This document shows, piece by piece, positions 1-9,225 of a stretch of DNA of 64,000 bases (position 1 is its first letter; each line of letters opens with the position of its first letter). The stretch covers positions 91,983 through 155,982 of the forward strand of contig NZ_RCUA01000033.1 in NCBI RefSeq assembly GCF_003731635.1. The letters are read 5' to 3'. The notes beneath the pieces are model-generated. The model was given only the letters and a program-made list of their open reading frames with translations. It was not told the origin of the DNA and made no database searches. The DNA comes from Marisediminitalea oceani. Lineage in GTDB: Bacteria; Pseudomonadota; Gammaproteobacteria; Enterobacterales; Alteromonadaceae. The position numbers were made by a program, and so were the translations under genes.

Positions 1-657
1 CTGCAGGAAAATCAAAACTTTTACCGGCAACGGGCCATTAACTCAGCTTACCTTACCCATGCCGAGCGCATGTCAGACGAAGACCGCCACGCAATGTTTA
101 CCATTATTGGCTCGGCCAAAATAGCGTTAGTGGTTAAGCCACTATTGCCCGATGGTGCAGCATTTATGAATACCCAGTTATTTTTTGACCCGCATAACCC
201 GCAGCAGAAAAATTACTGGCACCGGGATACCCAGTATCTTTACTCACCCGAGGAAGAACAGGCCCAGCTTGGCTCTACCCGTGTATTGCATTACCGCCTG
301 GCACTATATGACGAACCGGGTATCGAGTTAATTCCCGGTTCGCACCGATACTGGGACAACCCGGAAGAACTCGACGTAAGACTGGCTCGTAATGGTCGCG
401 AGGCTTATCACGACTTACCCCGTGGTCAGCAAATACCATTAAACGCCGGCGACTTGCTGATTTTCGATGCGTCTATGCTGCATCGCGGTTTATATGGCAA
501 TAACCGTTTTGCCCTGGATGTGCTGTTTTGCGAAGTGCGCCAGGATCTCCTGCAACATGTGGACGCAAACTGTCTGCCCGGCGAGGCTCTCCTCCGCAAA
601 CTCGACTACCCGGCGCCTTTTGAAGCCAGCCGCAACGCCCTACGACAAACTCCGTAA
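1..657 (+). CDS. PhyH-family Fe(II)/2-oxoglutarate dioxygenase (5' end outside window)
   Basis: The reading frame is open to the first base, so the N-terminus is missing. The visible 218 residues carry the phytanoyl-CoA dioxygenase pattern: an HxD iron-ligand motif (HRD, about base 222), a proximal GSHRYW segment, then the distal ligand histidine in MLHRG (about base 480) followed by the 2-oxoglutarate-binding arginine in NNRF. Members hydroxylate small molecules in the cytosol using Fe(II), oxygen and 2-oxoglutarate. Nothing in the sequence fixes the substrate. An internal ATG at 70 is possible, but the frame upstream of it looks coding. The next gene starts 86 bases downstream. Confidence 0.8.
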   Translation: MQENQNFYRQRAINSAYLTHAERMSDEDRHAMFTIIGSAKIALVVKPLLPDGAAFMNTQLFFDPHNPQQKNYWHRDTQYLYSPEEEQAQLGSTRVLHYRLALYDEPGIELIPGSHRYWDNPEELDVRLARNGREAYHDLPRGQQIPLNAGDLLIFDASMLHRGLYGNNRFALDVLFCEVRQDLLQHVDANCLPGEALLRKLDYPAPFEASRNALRQTP

Positions 658-743
658 CAATTTAACCCGGCACGGATATTTCACCGCTTTTCGGCGGTGG
701 TATAGTAGAGCTACGTCAATCCCGGTTAAGTAACGTTACTACT

Positions 744-1283
744 ATGGAACATCCGTCAGTCACTAATAACCCGCTTTATTCACAGGAGCTGCCCTGTCTG
801 GGTGAACTGCCAAGCGAAGCGATCTCACCCGGTTACCGCAAACTGAACCTGACGGTAACGGTAGCAATTTCGCTGCTGGTGTTTACGGTACTGCTGATTG
901 TGGCTTATCAGCCCTGGTTTTCTCTGCCGGTAAAACTGGAATTTTCCTTAGGCGTTGCTGGTGCGATCACTGCCCTGCTTGGTGGCCTGATATTTACTTA
1001 CCACTATTTTGCCGATCGGCTGATTTACTACACCCTGCGAGAGCAGGACATCGTCCTGTTTAAAGGATTGATCTTTAAAAAGGTCATCTGTCAGCCCATG
1101 TTACGGATCCAGCATATTGATATTCAACGGGGGCCTCTGGAGCGCCTGGCGGGATTGGCAACACTGAAAGTCTATTCCGCCGGCGGCAGCGACCATACGC
1201 TGGCGATTCCGGGACTGCCCGAAGAGACGGCCGAGAAGATGCGCCAGTTTGTGTTAAACCATTCAGACCTCACCCGGGATTAG
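744..1283 (+). CDS. Bacterial PH-domain membrane protein, YdbS-like
   Basis: A 179-residue protein with two N-terminal membrane helices (about residues 33-55 and 66-88), followed by one bacterial PH-like domain (bPH2, formerly DUF304) with the usual run YTLREQDIVLFKG and later LRIQHIDIQRGPLERL. It matches the YdbS type, which is encoded beside a larger YdbT-type protein, as here (2 bases separate the two). In Bacillus the ydbS-ydbT pair is linked to resistance to certain antimicrobial peptides. The role in Proteobacteria is not settled. The ATG at 744 is the first good start. Confidence 0.85.
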   Translation: MEHPSVTNNPLYSQELPCLGELPSEAISPGYRKLNLTVTVAISLLVFTVLLIVAYQPWFSLPVKLEFSLGVAGAITALLGGLIFTYHYFADRLIYYTLREQDIVLFKGLIFKKVICQPMLRIQHIDIQRGPLERLAGLATLKVYSAGGSDHTLAIPGLPEETAEKMRQFVLNHSDLTRD

Positions 1284-1285
1284 TC

Positions 1286-2821
1286 GTGACAACGCCATCA
1301 GAATCGGTGCTCACCGAACAATCACAGTGGCAACGCTTGTCACCCTGGTCGGTGCTGCATTTCCTGTTCATGCAATTAAGGCAATCAGTCAGTTTCGCCA
1401 TTTATGTCATTCCAGCCTACGTAGTGGGTGGTCATAAACTGATTGATTCTGAGTACTTTCCTTTGTTGCTAATGGCAATGGGTGGAGGCTGGGCCATTTC
1501 GTCGGTGCTCAAGTATTATTTTTTCCAGTTTACGGTAACGGATAAAGGCATAGCCATTCGCTCCGGAGTGCTCGACCGAACCTTTACCGATTTGCCCTAT
1601 GAGCGGATCCAGAATGTAAAGTTCGATCAGCCCTTTTATTTTCGCTTTAATGATTTACGTATCGTCACCCTGGACACCGCTGGCTCGGCTAAACAGGAAG
1701 CCCACTTTGCCGGGGTGACCTCAGCATACGCGCAGTTTGTTAAAGAAACAGTAATGCGCGCACATCGCCAGCAATCGGCAACCACTAGAGAAGAATCACC
1801 ATCCTCAACTGCCACCGACGAAGAGCTACTTAACGAACGTTCTATTCGCGACCTTGTTTTGCATGGCATTACCAATAATCGGGTGTGGATTGTGCTGGGC
1901 ACCCTGGCGCCTTTTTATGAACAAATCTCAGAATTTATTTTTGGCCAGATGAATGCCCTGCGCCCCCAGGCTGAAGCCTGGCTTGGTGAGCAGGTGGTAG
2001 CGTTATGGTATGTGGGGGTAATGAGCGTGCTCATTGCCATTGTACTGCTGATCCTGATGGCGCTCTTTTCCATAGGGGGCAGTGTGCTGATGTTTTACGG
2101 GTACCGCCTCACCCGGCAAGGGGATAAATACATTCGCAACAGTGGTCTGTTGAACCGTCAGGAAGTCAGTATGAAACGCTCGCGGGTACAGATAGCCCGT
2201 CAGCAACAAGACTGGCTCGACAGGCTACTCGGCAGGGTAAACCTTTACTTTGAACAAAATGTCACCGGCCGGACCAACCCCAACGAACTCAAGGCCACCC
2301 ATAAACTGCTGGTGCCATCAGTGACCGTTGCCGAATCGGATGAGCTTACCAGCAATGTCTTCTCGGCGCAGCAGGCCAGGCATGTGAACTTTGAGCCAAT
2401 TCACAAACGCTACTTCTGGCGCCAGTTAATACTGTGGATCCTGCCCCTGACCGCCCTGGCAGGTTTCGTCAGCTTCAAGGTACTTGGCGCCACAGGCGCA
2501 CTGCCGACGCTGCTGATACTAAGTGTTATGGTCACACTGACCTACCTTCGCTGGCAGCGCTGGGGAATTGCCAGCGACGCTACCTACATTTACGTTCGCA
2601 AAGGCATCATTGGCATCGACTACTGGTGTTTCCCGCTGGCTAAGGTGCAACAGGTTGAGGTAAGACAGAGTCTGTTTATGCGTCGTCGGCGGCTCAGCAC
2701 CTTAGGTTTTGTACTGGCCAGTGGCAGAGTAAAAGTTCCCTTTGTTGCCACTGATTTTGCCTCGCCGCTGATTGAAAGGGTATTGTATGAAGTCGAGGTG
2801 AAAAAGCCCGGCTGGATGTAA
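1286..2821 (+). CDS. Bacterial PH-domain membrane protein, YdbT-like
   Basis: A 511-residue polytopic membrane protein with repeated pairs of transmembrane helices, each followed by a bPH2 module. The PH signatures are visible near residues 85-145 (DLPYERIQNVKF), 280-340 (MKRSRVQIARQQQDWLDRLLGR) and 430-505 (FPLAKVQQVEVRQSLF). The start is GTG at 1286, two bases after the stop of the smaller partner gene, so the two are almost certainly co-transcribed and may act as one complex in the inner membrane. No enzymatic motif is visible. The function is unknown beyond the family name. Confidence 0.85.
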   Translation: MTTPSESVLTEQSQWQRLSPWSVLHFLFMQLRQSVSFAIYVIPAYVVGGHKLIDSEYFPLLLMAMGGGWAISSVLKYYFFQFTVTDKGIAIRSGVLDRTFTDLPYERIQNVKFDQPFYFRFNDLRIVTLDTAGSAKQEAHFAGVTSAYAQFVKETVMRAHRQQSATTREESPSSTATDEELLNERSIRDLVLHGITNNRVWIVLGTLAPFYEQISEFIFGQMNALRPQAEAWLGEQVVALWYVGVMSVLIAIVLLILMALFSIGGSVLMFYGYRLTRQGDKYIRNSGLLNRQEVSMKRSRVQIARQQQDWLDRLLGRVNLYFEQNVTGRTNPNELKATHKLLVPSVTVAESDELTSNVFSAQQARHVNFEPIHKRYFWRQLILWILPLTALAGFVSFKVLGATGALPTLLILSVMVTLTYLRWQRWGIASDATYIYVRKGIIGIDYWCFPLAKVQQVEVRQSLFMRRRRLSTLGFVLASGRVKVPFVATDFASPLIERVLYEVEVKKPGWM

Positions 2822-2849
2822 TGTCCCTGACCGAAGAGGGTGGCTTGTC

Positions 2850-3560
2850 TTACTGATCGGCTACCAGAATATCCTGCCAGTTGTAGCTGCGCTGATAGTC
2901 TCCCCGGCGCCGCTTATACTGATAAACGGTCGTAGTAAACTCGATGCTTTCTGGCTCGAAGTTTTCCGGCAGTTGCAGGTATAGGGTGACTGGCTGGAAA
3001 TATTTAAACCCGTAAGTCACATTTCCCTCAGGCAAAATTGCATTGTCGTCAGAGGTAAGAATGCGATGTTTACCATTTTGGATGCCGGTAACCGCGACTT
3101 TAAGATCGCCACGAACAATAGCGCTGACTGCTCGTTGCTGCAGTAACACCATGGTCGCTTTAAAATAGCCATCCGTTGTGGTCTCAAAGAGTTCCAGACC
3201 ATCAATAAAAAAGCCGTCCTGAGTGGTTTCTGGCGCGACTACATGCTGATAAAACGCTTTATCTTTTTGCAGATTAAACACCACTTCTTCCAGACGCACC
3301 ACTTCCTGCTTAAGTTGCTCGGCACGCATTTCGGCCAGTTCCAGCTTTACATCCAGCTGATTAGCCTGGGTCTGGAGCTGTTCATTCTCTGTTTGCAGGT
3401 TGCTGATGGAGTGTTGCAGTTGCCGGGTTTCATCAACTAACTGGCCACGGTCTGCGTTGGCAAGAAACATCCCGAATACCAGCATGGCCAGCAGACTGGC
3501 GCCTAACAGCAGAACGGTGCGGGTCTGACCCAGCTTCTGAGGTATTTCAGATAAGTGCAT
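2850..3560 (-). CDS. DUF6776-like membrane-anchored coiled-coil protein
   Basis: A protein of about 237 residues with a single N-terminal transmembrane helix (TVLLLGASLLAMLVFGMFLA), then a long coiled coil rich in Q, E and L (about residues 40-95), then a globular beta-rich C-terminal domain. This architecture and the C-terminal sequence resemble the DUF6776 family of gammaproteobacteria, whose function I do not know. The start is uncertain: ATG at 3560 is preferred, while an in-frame GTG at 3569 adds three residues. It is convergent with the PH-domain pair and divergent from the ClC gene. Confidence 0.65.
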   Translation of the reverse strand: MHLSEIPQKLGQTRTVLLLGASLLAMLVFGMFLANADRGQLVDETRQLQHSISNLQTENEQLQTQANQLDVKLELAEMRAEQLKQEVVRLEEVVFNLQKDKAFYQHVVAPETTQDGFFIDGLELFETTTDGYFKATMVLLQQRAVSAIVRGDLKVAVTGIQNGKHRILTSDDNAILPEGNVTYGFKYFQPVTLYLQLPENFEPESIEFTTTVYQYKRRRGDYQRSYNWQDILVADQ

Positions 3561-3713
3561 GGCAATCACTGTGGAACTAAAAACCGAACTTTGCCCGTTT
3601 TACCGCAATTATTCAAATATTCCTCGGTTTATGCCCACCATTGGCAGGCCATTACTTTGCAAACCAACTACTTGTGATACTATTTAGCTATTCCTCACCA
3701 GCGTTCCTTACTT

Positions 3714-5390
3714 ATGCAATTGCGCGCACTGCGACAAGAACTGGCTCACCCCCGCACCTCCGTTCAGGTATGCTTGCTGGGGATCATTGCCGGTGTTACG
3801 TCGGCGCTGCTGATTGTGCTTTTTCGTTTAGGTATCGACTGGTTACAATCTTCCGGCGTTAGTCTGCTACAACAGTGGGGATTGAGTGCTAAATGGGTGT
3901 GGGTAGTCATGCCCGTTTCAGCCGTAATACTTATTCTGCTGATTGCTTTTCTGACCGGTTTTAAGCATTACCGGCTGGGCATTCCTTTTGTTATTCACCG
4001 CGTAAAGCAACACTACGGCCATATCCCCTGGCGCACCACCGTGAATCAGTTTTTTGGCGGTATGCTGGCACTGGCTGGCGGTTTTGTCGTCGGCCGTGAA
4101 GGGCCATCGGTTCATCTTGGCGCGGCCGGCAGCAGTTTGTTTGGTCAGGCGCTCAAATTGCCGCATAACAGTATTCGTACGCTGGCCGGTTGCGGCATTG
4201 CAGCGGGTATATCAGCCTCTTTTAATACTCCCTTTGCGGCGGTCATTTTTGTCATGGAGGTGGTATTAAGAGAATATAAAATTCACGTTTTTGTCCCGGT
4301 AATGCTGGCAGCAGCCTGTGGCTCGGTGATCACCCGCATAGTGTTTGGAGAAGGCAACGAGCTGGCCTACTTTTCTTTTTCATCGTTCAGCCAGTGGTTG
4401 TATCTGTATCTGATTGTATTTGGCTGCCTGCTGGGCGTTCTGGCTACGTTATTTAATCAGTTGCTGATGTCGGTGATGAGATTCTTTCGCAAGGTTTCCA
4501 TGGTTTGGCGGTTGTTACTCGCCGGGCTCCTAACGGCTATTGGCGGCGCATTATTACCCGAAGCTCTTGGTGCCAGTTTCGAGGACGTCAACGCATTATT
4601 CTCTACCCATCCAACGGCGCTGATCCTGCTTGAAATTCTGTTAATGAAATTCCTGCTCGCCACCTTCGCAATAGGCCTTGGTATCCCAGGCGGTATTATT
4701 GGTCCGGTAATGGTACTGGGTATGTTATCTGGTGCTGTTTTGTTGCTGCCCGTGGCACACTGGTTACCACTGGAAGACTTTACCTCCAGCTTTGCCCTGC
4801 TTGGCATAGCCGGTATGCTTACCGCGGTATTGCACGCCCCGCTGGCAGCGCTGTCGGCGGTAATGGAGTTATCTTACCGGCCGGAGATCATCTTACCCGC
4901 TATATTGGTAATTGTGCCGGCTTACGTCACTGCTACGCAGTTTTTAGGTAACCGCTCTATTTTTATTCAGCAGCTGGATTTCCAGAAACTGCCCTATGCC
5001 ATTACTTCGATTCGCGAGGCACTGGAGAAAACCGGCGTTCTGGCCGCCATGGAAAGGGACTTTAAGCTCTTTTATGATGCACCGGAAGCGGCACTGGAAA
5101 AAGTGCTGTCGAATAATCCGACCCAAACCGTTATTCAGCAAAAACGCTTTGAGCAGGATATTAACTATTCCTGGGTGCACTATGATGTCAGTTTGGATCG
5201 CCACGCTCACCCCATTAGTTATCAGGCGATGCAGGGCGTATCAGCCCAGGCCACCCTGGCGGAAGTCTATGAATTACTGAAAAGTACCCGCTCCGGTGCG
5301 GTGTATATATTTGAGGATGATCCGGCCAAACTCACCGGCGTAATTACCTGGAACCGGTTGCAGAGTTTTCTGCAACGCGCCCAGTTTTAA
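3714..5390 (+). CDS. ClC-family chloride channel/transporter with C-terminal CBS region
   Basis: A 558-residue ClC protein with about ten or more membrane helices up to residue 425 and a soluble C-terminal tail that looks like a CBS pair. The gating-glutamate motif GREGP is intact at residues 127-131. Aligned by eye to E. coli ClcA, the internal proton-glutamate E203 corresponds to V183 (FVMEVV), the anion-coordinating S107 position to L88 (YRLGIP), and the GxFAP motif is GGIIGP. Valine at the proton-glutamate position is typical of ClC channels rather than H+/Cl- exchangers. Chloride movement is therefore likely, but the coupling may differ from ClcA. hemJ follows after 14 bases. Confidence 0.9.
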   Translation: MQLRALRQELAHPRTSVQVCLLGIIAGVTSALLIVLFRLGIDWLQSSGVSLLQQWGLSAKWVWVVMPVSAVILILLIAFLTGFKHYRLGIPFVIHRVKQHYGHIPWRTTVNQFFGGMLALAGGFVVGREGPSVHLGAAGSSLFGQALKLPHNSIRTLAGCGIAAGISASFNTPFAAVIFVMEVVLREYKIHVFVPVMLAAACGSVITRIVFGEGNELAYFSFSSFSQWLYLYLIVFGCLLGVLATLFNQLLMSVMRFFRKVSMVWRLLLAGLLTAIGGALLPEALGASFEDVNALFSTHPTALILLEILLMKFLLATFAIGLGIPGGIIGPVMVLGMLSGAVLLLPVAHWLPLEDFTSSFALLGIAGMLTAVLHAPLAALSAVMELSYRPEIILPAILVIVPAYVTATQFLGNRSIFIQQLDFQKLPYAITSIREALEKTGVLAAMERDFKLFYDAPEAALEKVLSNNPTQTVIQQKRFEQDINYSWVHYDVSLDRHAHPISYQAMQGVSAQATLAEVYELLKSTRSGAVYIFEDDPAKLTGVITWNRLQSFLQRAQF

Positions 5391-5404
5391 TAAGAGAAGA
5401 GACA

Positions 5405-5833
5405 ATGACAATACTGTGGTTAAAAGCCCTGCACATTTTTTTTATGGTGGCCTGGTTTGCCGGTATCTTTTATTTACCCCGCTTGTTTGTTTACCATGCT
5501 GAAACCAGTGAACAGGCGGTTAAAGACCAGTTTAAGGTAATGGAACGACGCCTTTGGCTATTTGTTACCCCTTTTGCGCTGTTAACCTTGGTATTTGGCC
5601 TGGCTCTCATCTACACTTATGGCTATGCATGGTTTGCCGCATCGACCTGGTTGCATATCAAGATAGTGCTGGTGGCTTTGCTGTACGTTTATCACTTTTA
5701 CCTGTGGTCACTGGTTAAACAATTTGCAGCCGATAAGATCACGCATTCGTCGCGCTATTTCCGTATTTTAAACGAAGCACCTGTACTGATTTTGCTCGCC
5801 GTGGTATTACTGGCGGTGGTAAAATTTATTTAG
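5405..5833 (+). CDS. hemJ: Protoporphyrinogen IX oxidase HemJ
   Basis: A 142-residue protein with four predicted membrane helices. It has the family-defining N-terminal histidine in LKALHIFFMVAWFAG and downstream segments WLHIKIVL and YFRILNEAP. HemJ oxidises protoporphyrinogen IX to protoporphyrin IX in the inner membrane, the penultimate step of haem synthesis, in bacteria without HemG or HemY. Length and motifs match the family. The RBS AGAAGAGAC precedes the ATG. It follows the ClC gene closely and probably shares its transcript. Confidence 0.9.
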   Translation: MTILWLKALHIFFMVAWFAGIFYLPRLFVYHAETSEQAVKDQFKVMERRLWLFVTPFALLTLVFGLALIYTYGYAWFAASTWLHIKIVLVALLYVYHFYLWSLVKQFAADKITHSSRYFRILNEAPVLILLAVVLLAVVKFI

Positions 5834-5905
5834 GGCAAAATGGTTTAAGCCCTGCTAACCCACACACCCAAATGGAAGTCGTGGTGTTTAAAAGGACCAA
5901 TTTAA

Positions 5906-6094
5906 ATGGATGTAAATAACCAACTGCTAAAGGAACTTCTGCATAAGACCGACATTGCCTTTCGCGCCCTGATGGATGAGCCGGCGTCTTCTGAACGCCA
6001 GTCGGCCTACGACGAGGCAAAAATGGAACTTGATCGCTACGTGGTTAAGTTTCGCGAACAACTCCAGTACCGTAATAGTCAGAAAGTCCGCTAA
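5906..6094 (+). CDS. Small conserved-looking hypothetical protein (62 aa)
   Basis: A 62-residue acidic/basic helical protein without membrane segment or signal peptide (starts MDVNNQLLKELLHKTD). The frame has clean codon use, an AAAGGACC ribosome-binding sequence upstream, and fits between hemJ and the convergent UPF0149 gene with only 9 bases to spare downstream, all of which favour a real gene. I do not recognise a family. Confidence 0.55.
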   Translation: MDVNNQLLKELLHKTDIAFRALMDEPASSERQSAYDEAKMELDRYVVKFREQLQYRNSQKVR

Positions 6095-6103
6095 GCGCTA
6101 TTC

Positions 6104-6727
6104 TCAGGTTGTCTTTGGGACTACCTCAAACTGATTCGGCAGAACCTGCACTAATTCGCCGCTTATCGCTACGTATTCTTTTAACATTGGTGGCAAACTG
6201 GCTGCCAGCCGAGGCAGTCCGTCGGTGAGTTCCTGGCGCTTTTCAGGCGGTGTTTGTTGCAACCTCGATTGCGGATCGGCCAGCGTAGTAAATAGCTTTA
6301 AACAGCGGTTGAGCCGGCCAGACAGCGCTGGCAAATCCAACGTTTGCTCACTCATTTGCCAGGCTTGTTGCCATTGTTTTTCCAGTTGCTGATGCGCGGT
6401 AAGCAGGCCTTTCAGCCACTGTTGCAGCTCGTCATGTTGCAGCCCATTGCCGCGCCACTGGTACTCTTCAGGCAGTAAACGCTCCTCTTTACGCATGCTG
6501 TCCAGCGTATCCCGTAACCGGCCCATCAGGTAATCGGCCAGCTCATCGGCTTGCTGCTTGCTGATAGCGGTATTCGCATCGGCCCGGATTGCCCAGGGCA
6601 TCCACTGCTCAGGCATGGGGATTTCCGGGCAGGCGGCGACGCCAAAAATAAGCCCTTCCAGATACGCCTGTTCTGGTAGTACCGCTACCATTGCCAGTTT
6701 TTCATAGTCAGTTTTGCTGCCAACCAT
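6104..6727 (-). CDS. UPF0149 (YecA/YgfB-like) family protein
   Basis: A 207-residue soluble protein with the UPF0149 start YLEGLIFGVAACPEIPMPEQW, followed by helical segments and an LPEEYQWRG motif. UPF0149 proteins are small helical proteins. YgfB-type members have been linked to gene regulation and YecA-type members carry a C-terminal SEC-C zinc motif, which is absent here. It is divergent from the Nramp-like gene. Confidence 0.7.
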   Translation of the reverse strand: MVGSKTDYEKLAMVAVLPEQAYLEGLIFGVAACPEIPMPEQWMPWAIRADANTAISKQQADELADYLMGRLRDTLDSMRKEERLLPEEYQWRGNGLQHDELQQWLKGLLTAHQQLEKQWQQAWQMSEQTLDLPALSGRLNRCLKLFTTLADPQSRLQQTPPEKRQELTDGLPRLAASLPPMLKEYVAISGELVQVLPNQFEVVPKTT

Positions 6728-6817
6728 GCCATTCCCCTGAGATACTAAATGGTGTTAATGTACTTTCACCGCTCACAGCACTTGTGCCCGTACATCCAAT
6801 AATAAGAAGAGTGTAAC

Positions 6818-8002
6818 ATGTCGCAACGTCGAACCAAGTCAGGGTTTATTATTGCCGCCGCCTTTATCGGCCCCGGTACCGTATCCACCGCCAGTCTGGC
6901 CGGTGCTAACTTTGGCTTTCATCTGGTCTGGGCCTTAGTCTTTTCGGTGCTGGCCACCATTATTCTGCAGGACATGGCGGTAAGACTCGGCTATGCCACA
7001 CGCTCAGGTATGAGCGAAGCGTTAAGAACTCAGATTGCTAACCCGTTTATCCGTGTGCTGTTGTCATTGCTGGTTGTCGGCGCCATTGGCATTGGCAATG
7101 CGGCCTATGAATCAGGAAACCTGACCGGAGCCGCCATTGGCCTGAACAGTATTGCCGGCATTGGCATCCCGGCCTGGAGCTGTCTGCTCGGCGGTTTAGC
7201 CATCTTGCTGCTGTGGAGCGGCCACTACAAGCTAATCGAAACCGTACTGGTGATGCTCGTTGCCATTATGGCCATGGTATTTGTGGTTACGTTTGCGGTG
7301 AGTGAACCAGACTGGGGAGCAATGGCCGGCCAGTTGTTCGCACCGGTGGCCTCTATGGACAGCATTACCACCATTCTGGCCCTCATCGGCACTACCATTG
7401 TGCCCTATAACCTGTTTCTGCACGCCAGTCTGGTTGCGCAAAACGAGCAGGATGGCTCTCAGCCTGCCAGCTACTATCGTCGCCAGTCGGCGCTGGCCAT
7501 TGGCGTTGGCGGTCTGATAACGCTGTTTATTATGGCCACCGCCATGCAGGCATTTTACGGCCAGGCCGAGGCGCTGAATGCCGGAAATCTGGCCAAACAA
7601 CTGGCACCGCTGTTAGGTGACTTCGCCGAACTGTTTTTTGCTCTGGGTATGTTTGCCGCAGGCTTAACCAGTGCGATTACGGCACCTCTGGCGGCGGCGT
7701 ATGCTGTAACCGGCGCATTAAACAAACCATCAGATATGCGTGGTAAATGGTTCAGAGCGGTCTGGCTGAGCATTATTCTTATTGGCGTCGGATTTACTTT
7801 AAGCGGCACTAAGCCTTTGATGGCAATTATGTTTGCCCAGGCGGCGAATGGCTTGTTGCTACCTGTTATTGCACTGCTGCTGTTATTTATGATGAATCGC
7901 CACTCGCAGTTAGGGTTGTTAAAAAACCACTGGAGTGCCAATGTGGCCGGGCTGGCTGTGGTGGGCTTAATTGGCTGGCTGAGCTGGCAAAAGTTTATGT
8001 AA
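6818..8002 (+). CDS. Nramp-family-like transporter lacking canonical metal-ligand residues
   Basis: A 394-residue protein with about 11 membrane helices and clear Nramp (SLC11) sequence. Aligned by eye to bacterial Nramps, the TM1 motif DPGN reads GPGT (residues 18-21), so the aspartate and asparagine that bind the metal are G18 and T21. The TM6 motif MPH reads VPY (residues 195-197), so the metal-binding methionine is V195. All three side-chain ligands are replaced. The fold is Nramp but Mn/Fe transport cannot be assumed; another cation or substrate is likely. The RBS AAGAAGAG precedes the ATG. It is followed by a convergent aminotransferase gene. Confidence 0.85.
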   Translation: MSQRRTKSGFIIAAAFIGPGTVSTASLAGANFGFHLVWALVFSVLATIILQDMAVRLGYATRSGMSEALRTQIANPFIRVLLSLLVVGAIGIGNAAYESGNLTGAAIGLNSIAGIGIPAWSCLLGGLAILLLWSGHYKLIETVLVMLVAIMAMVFVVTFAVSEPDWGAMAGQLFAPVASMDSITTILALIGTTIVPYNLFLHASLVAQNEQDGSQPASYYRRQSALAIGVGGLITLFIMATAMQAFYGQAEALNAGNLAKQLAPLLGDFAELFFALGMFAAGLTSAITAPLAAAYAVTGALNKPSDMRGKWFRAVWLSIILIGVGFTLSGTKPLMAIMFAQAANGLLLPVIALLLLFMMNRHSQLGLLKNHWSANVAGLAVVGLIGWLSWQKFM

Positions 8003-8030
8003 AAAATGGGGCCCGAAGCTATCAGGCCCC
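8001..8030 (-). terminator. Rho-independent terminator of the patB-like gene
   Basis: On the minus strand a GGGGCC / GGCCCC stem with an 11-base loop is followed by ATTTTTT. It lies 26 bases beyond the stop of the aminotransferase gene. On the plus strand there is no T-run, so it serves mainly the minus-strand gene. Confidence 0.75.
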
Positions 8031-8055
8031 GTGGAAATATTCCCGCTAAGCCAGT

Positions 8056-9186
8056 CTAGCTGCTCAGTCGGTCGAGAATATCTTTAAGCATGGCACGGCT
8101 GCAGCCAAAGTTGATCCGGAAGAACCCTGGCTCACCAAAGTCCCGGCCCGGAGATGGTCCTACGCCTTTGCTCTCACACCATTTAAGTACATCTTCAACA
8201 CCCAGGCCGGTGGCATCAATCCAGGCCAGGAAGGTGGCCTCTGATGACACTACCTCGAGTCCGTCAATGGCGTTGATACGCTCTACCAGGTAATCGCGGT
8301 TACCACGCAGATAAGCAATCTGCTCTGCCAGCCAGTCATCACACTGCGTAAAGGCTGCCTCGGTGGCGACCAGTCCCATTACATTTGCCCATGGCACAAT
8401 ACCCGCAGCACCCTGAGTAAATTTACGACGTAAAGAAGCATCCGGAATAATGGCAAAAGAGGTACCCAGACCAGCCACATTAAAGGTTTTACTGGCTGCC
8501 ATCAGAGTAACGCTGCGGTTAGCCAGTTGCTCTACACGCCCAGCAGGAATGTGACGCACACCCTCTTCCAGAATCAGATCGCAGTGGATCTCATCAGAAC
8601 ACAATGCCACGTTATGACGGGCACAAATTCCCGCAATGGCATCTATCTCTGCCTGAGTCATTACTGAGCCCACCGGATTCATCGGGTTACACAGAATTAT
8701 CAGCTTACACAGCGGATCGGCGGCTTGTTCTTCCAGCGCAGCCAGATCAATGGTCCAGCGTCCGGCTTCCAGTTTGGTGGGAATATCTACCCGCTGGGTG
8801 TTATTCAAGCCCGGCGCTGCCAGTAAGGGCGGGTAATTAGGCGTTTGGATAAGCACCTTATCACCCGGCTCGCAATAGGCCTTAATGGCCACATTGAAGG
8901 CTGGAACCACGCCGGGAGTCCAGACGATCCATTCGGCTTCGATGGCCCAGTCGTGCTTATCTTTAAGCCAGCGTACCACGGCCTGATTAGCCGGCTGATG
9001 CTGAGCAGGCAGTGAGTAGCCTAAATTGCCGTACTCGGTTTGTTTTTGAATCGCCTCAAGAATCGGCTGGGCACAGCGAAATTCGGTATCGGCTACCCAA
9101 CAGGGGATCACGTCCTGCCCCGCGTATTTTTGCCATTTGAAAGACCAGAAGTCACGACGATCGGGGGTATTATCAAATTGACTCAA
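8056..9186 (-). CDS. PatB/MalY-type PLP-dependent C-S lyase or aminotransferase
   Basis: A 376-residue fold-type I PLP enzyme of the MalY/PatB group. The N-terminus has PDRRDFWSFKW and VIPCWVADTEF, typical of this group. The Schiff-base lysine lies in MAASKTFNVAGL and the C-terminal carboxylate-binding arginine in GFFRINFGCSRAML. Members act as cystathionine beta-lyases releasing homocysteine, pyruvate and ammonia, or as related aminotransferases. The length is as usual for the family (about 380-400). It is cytosolic. The exact substrate is not resolved from sequence. Confidence 0.85.
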   Translation of the reverse strand: MSQFDNTPDRRDFWSFKWQKYAGQDVIPCWVADTEFRCAQPILEAIQKQTEYGNLGYSLPAQHQPANQAVVRWLKDKHDWAIEAEWIVWTPGVVPAFNVAIKAYCEPGDKVLIQTPNYPPLLAAPGLNNTQRVDIPTKLEAGRWTIDLAALEEQAADPLCKLIILCNPMNPVGSVMTQAEIDAIAGICARHNVALCSDEIHCDLILEEGVRHIPAGRVEQLANRSVTLMAASKTFNVAGLGTSFAIIPDASLRRKFTQGAAGIVPWANVMGLVATEAAFTQCDDWLAEQIAYLRGNRDYLVERINAIDGLEVVSSEATFLAWIDATGLGVEDVLKWCESKGVGPSPGRDFGEPGFFRINFGCSRAMLKDILDRLSS

Positions 9187-9225
9187 TGTTGCTACCTTTT
9201 AATTCGGAGTAAGCGGCATACGCCA

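Noticed and set aside
7232..7941. Antisense open frames across the Nramp-like gene
   Set aside because: Codon pattern and lack of motifs mark them as shadows of the real gene. Similar antisense frames over glnA, the ClC gene, fumC and the receptors were left out for the same reason.
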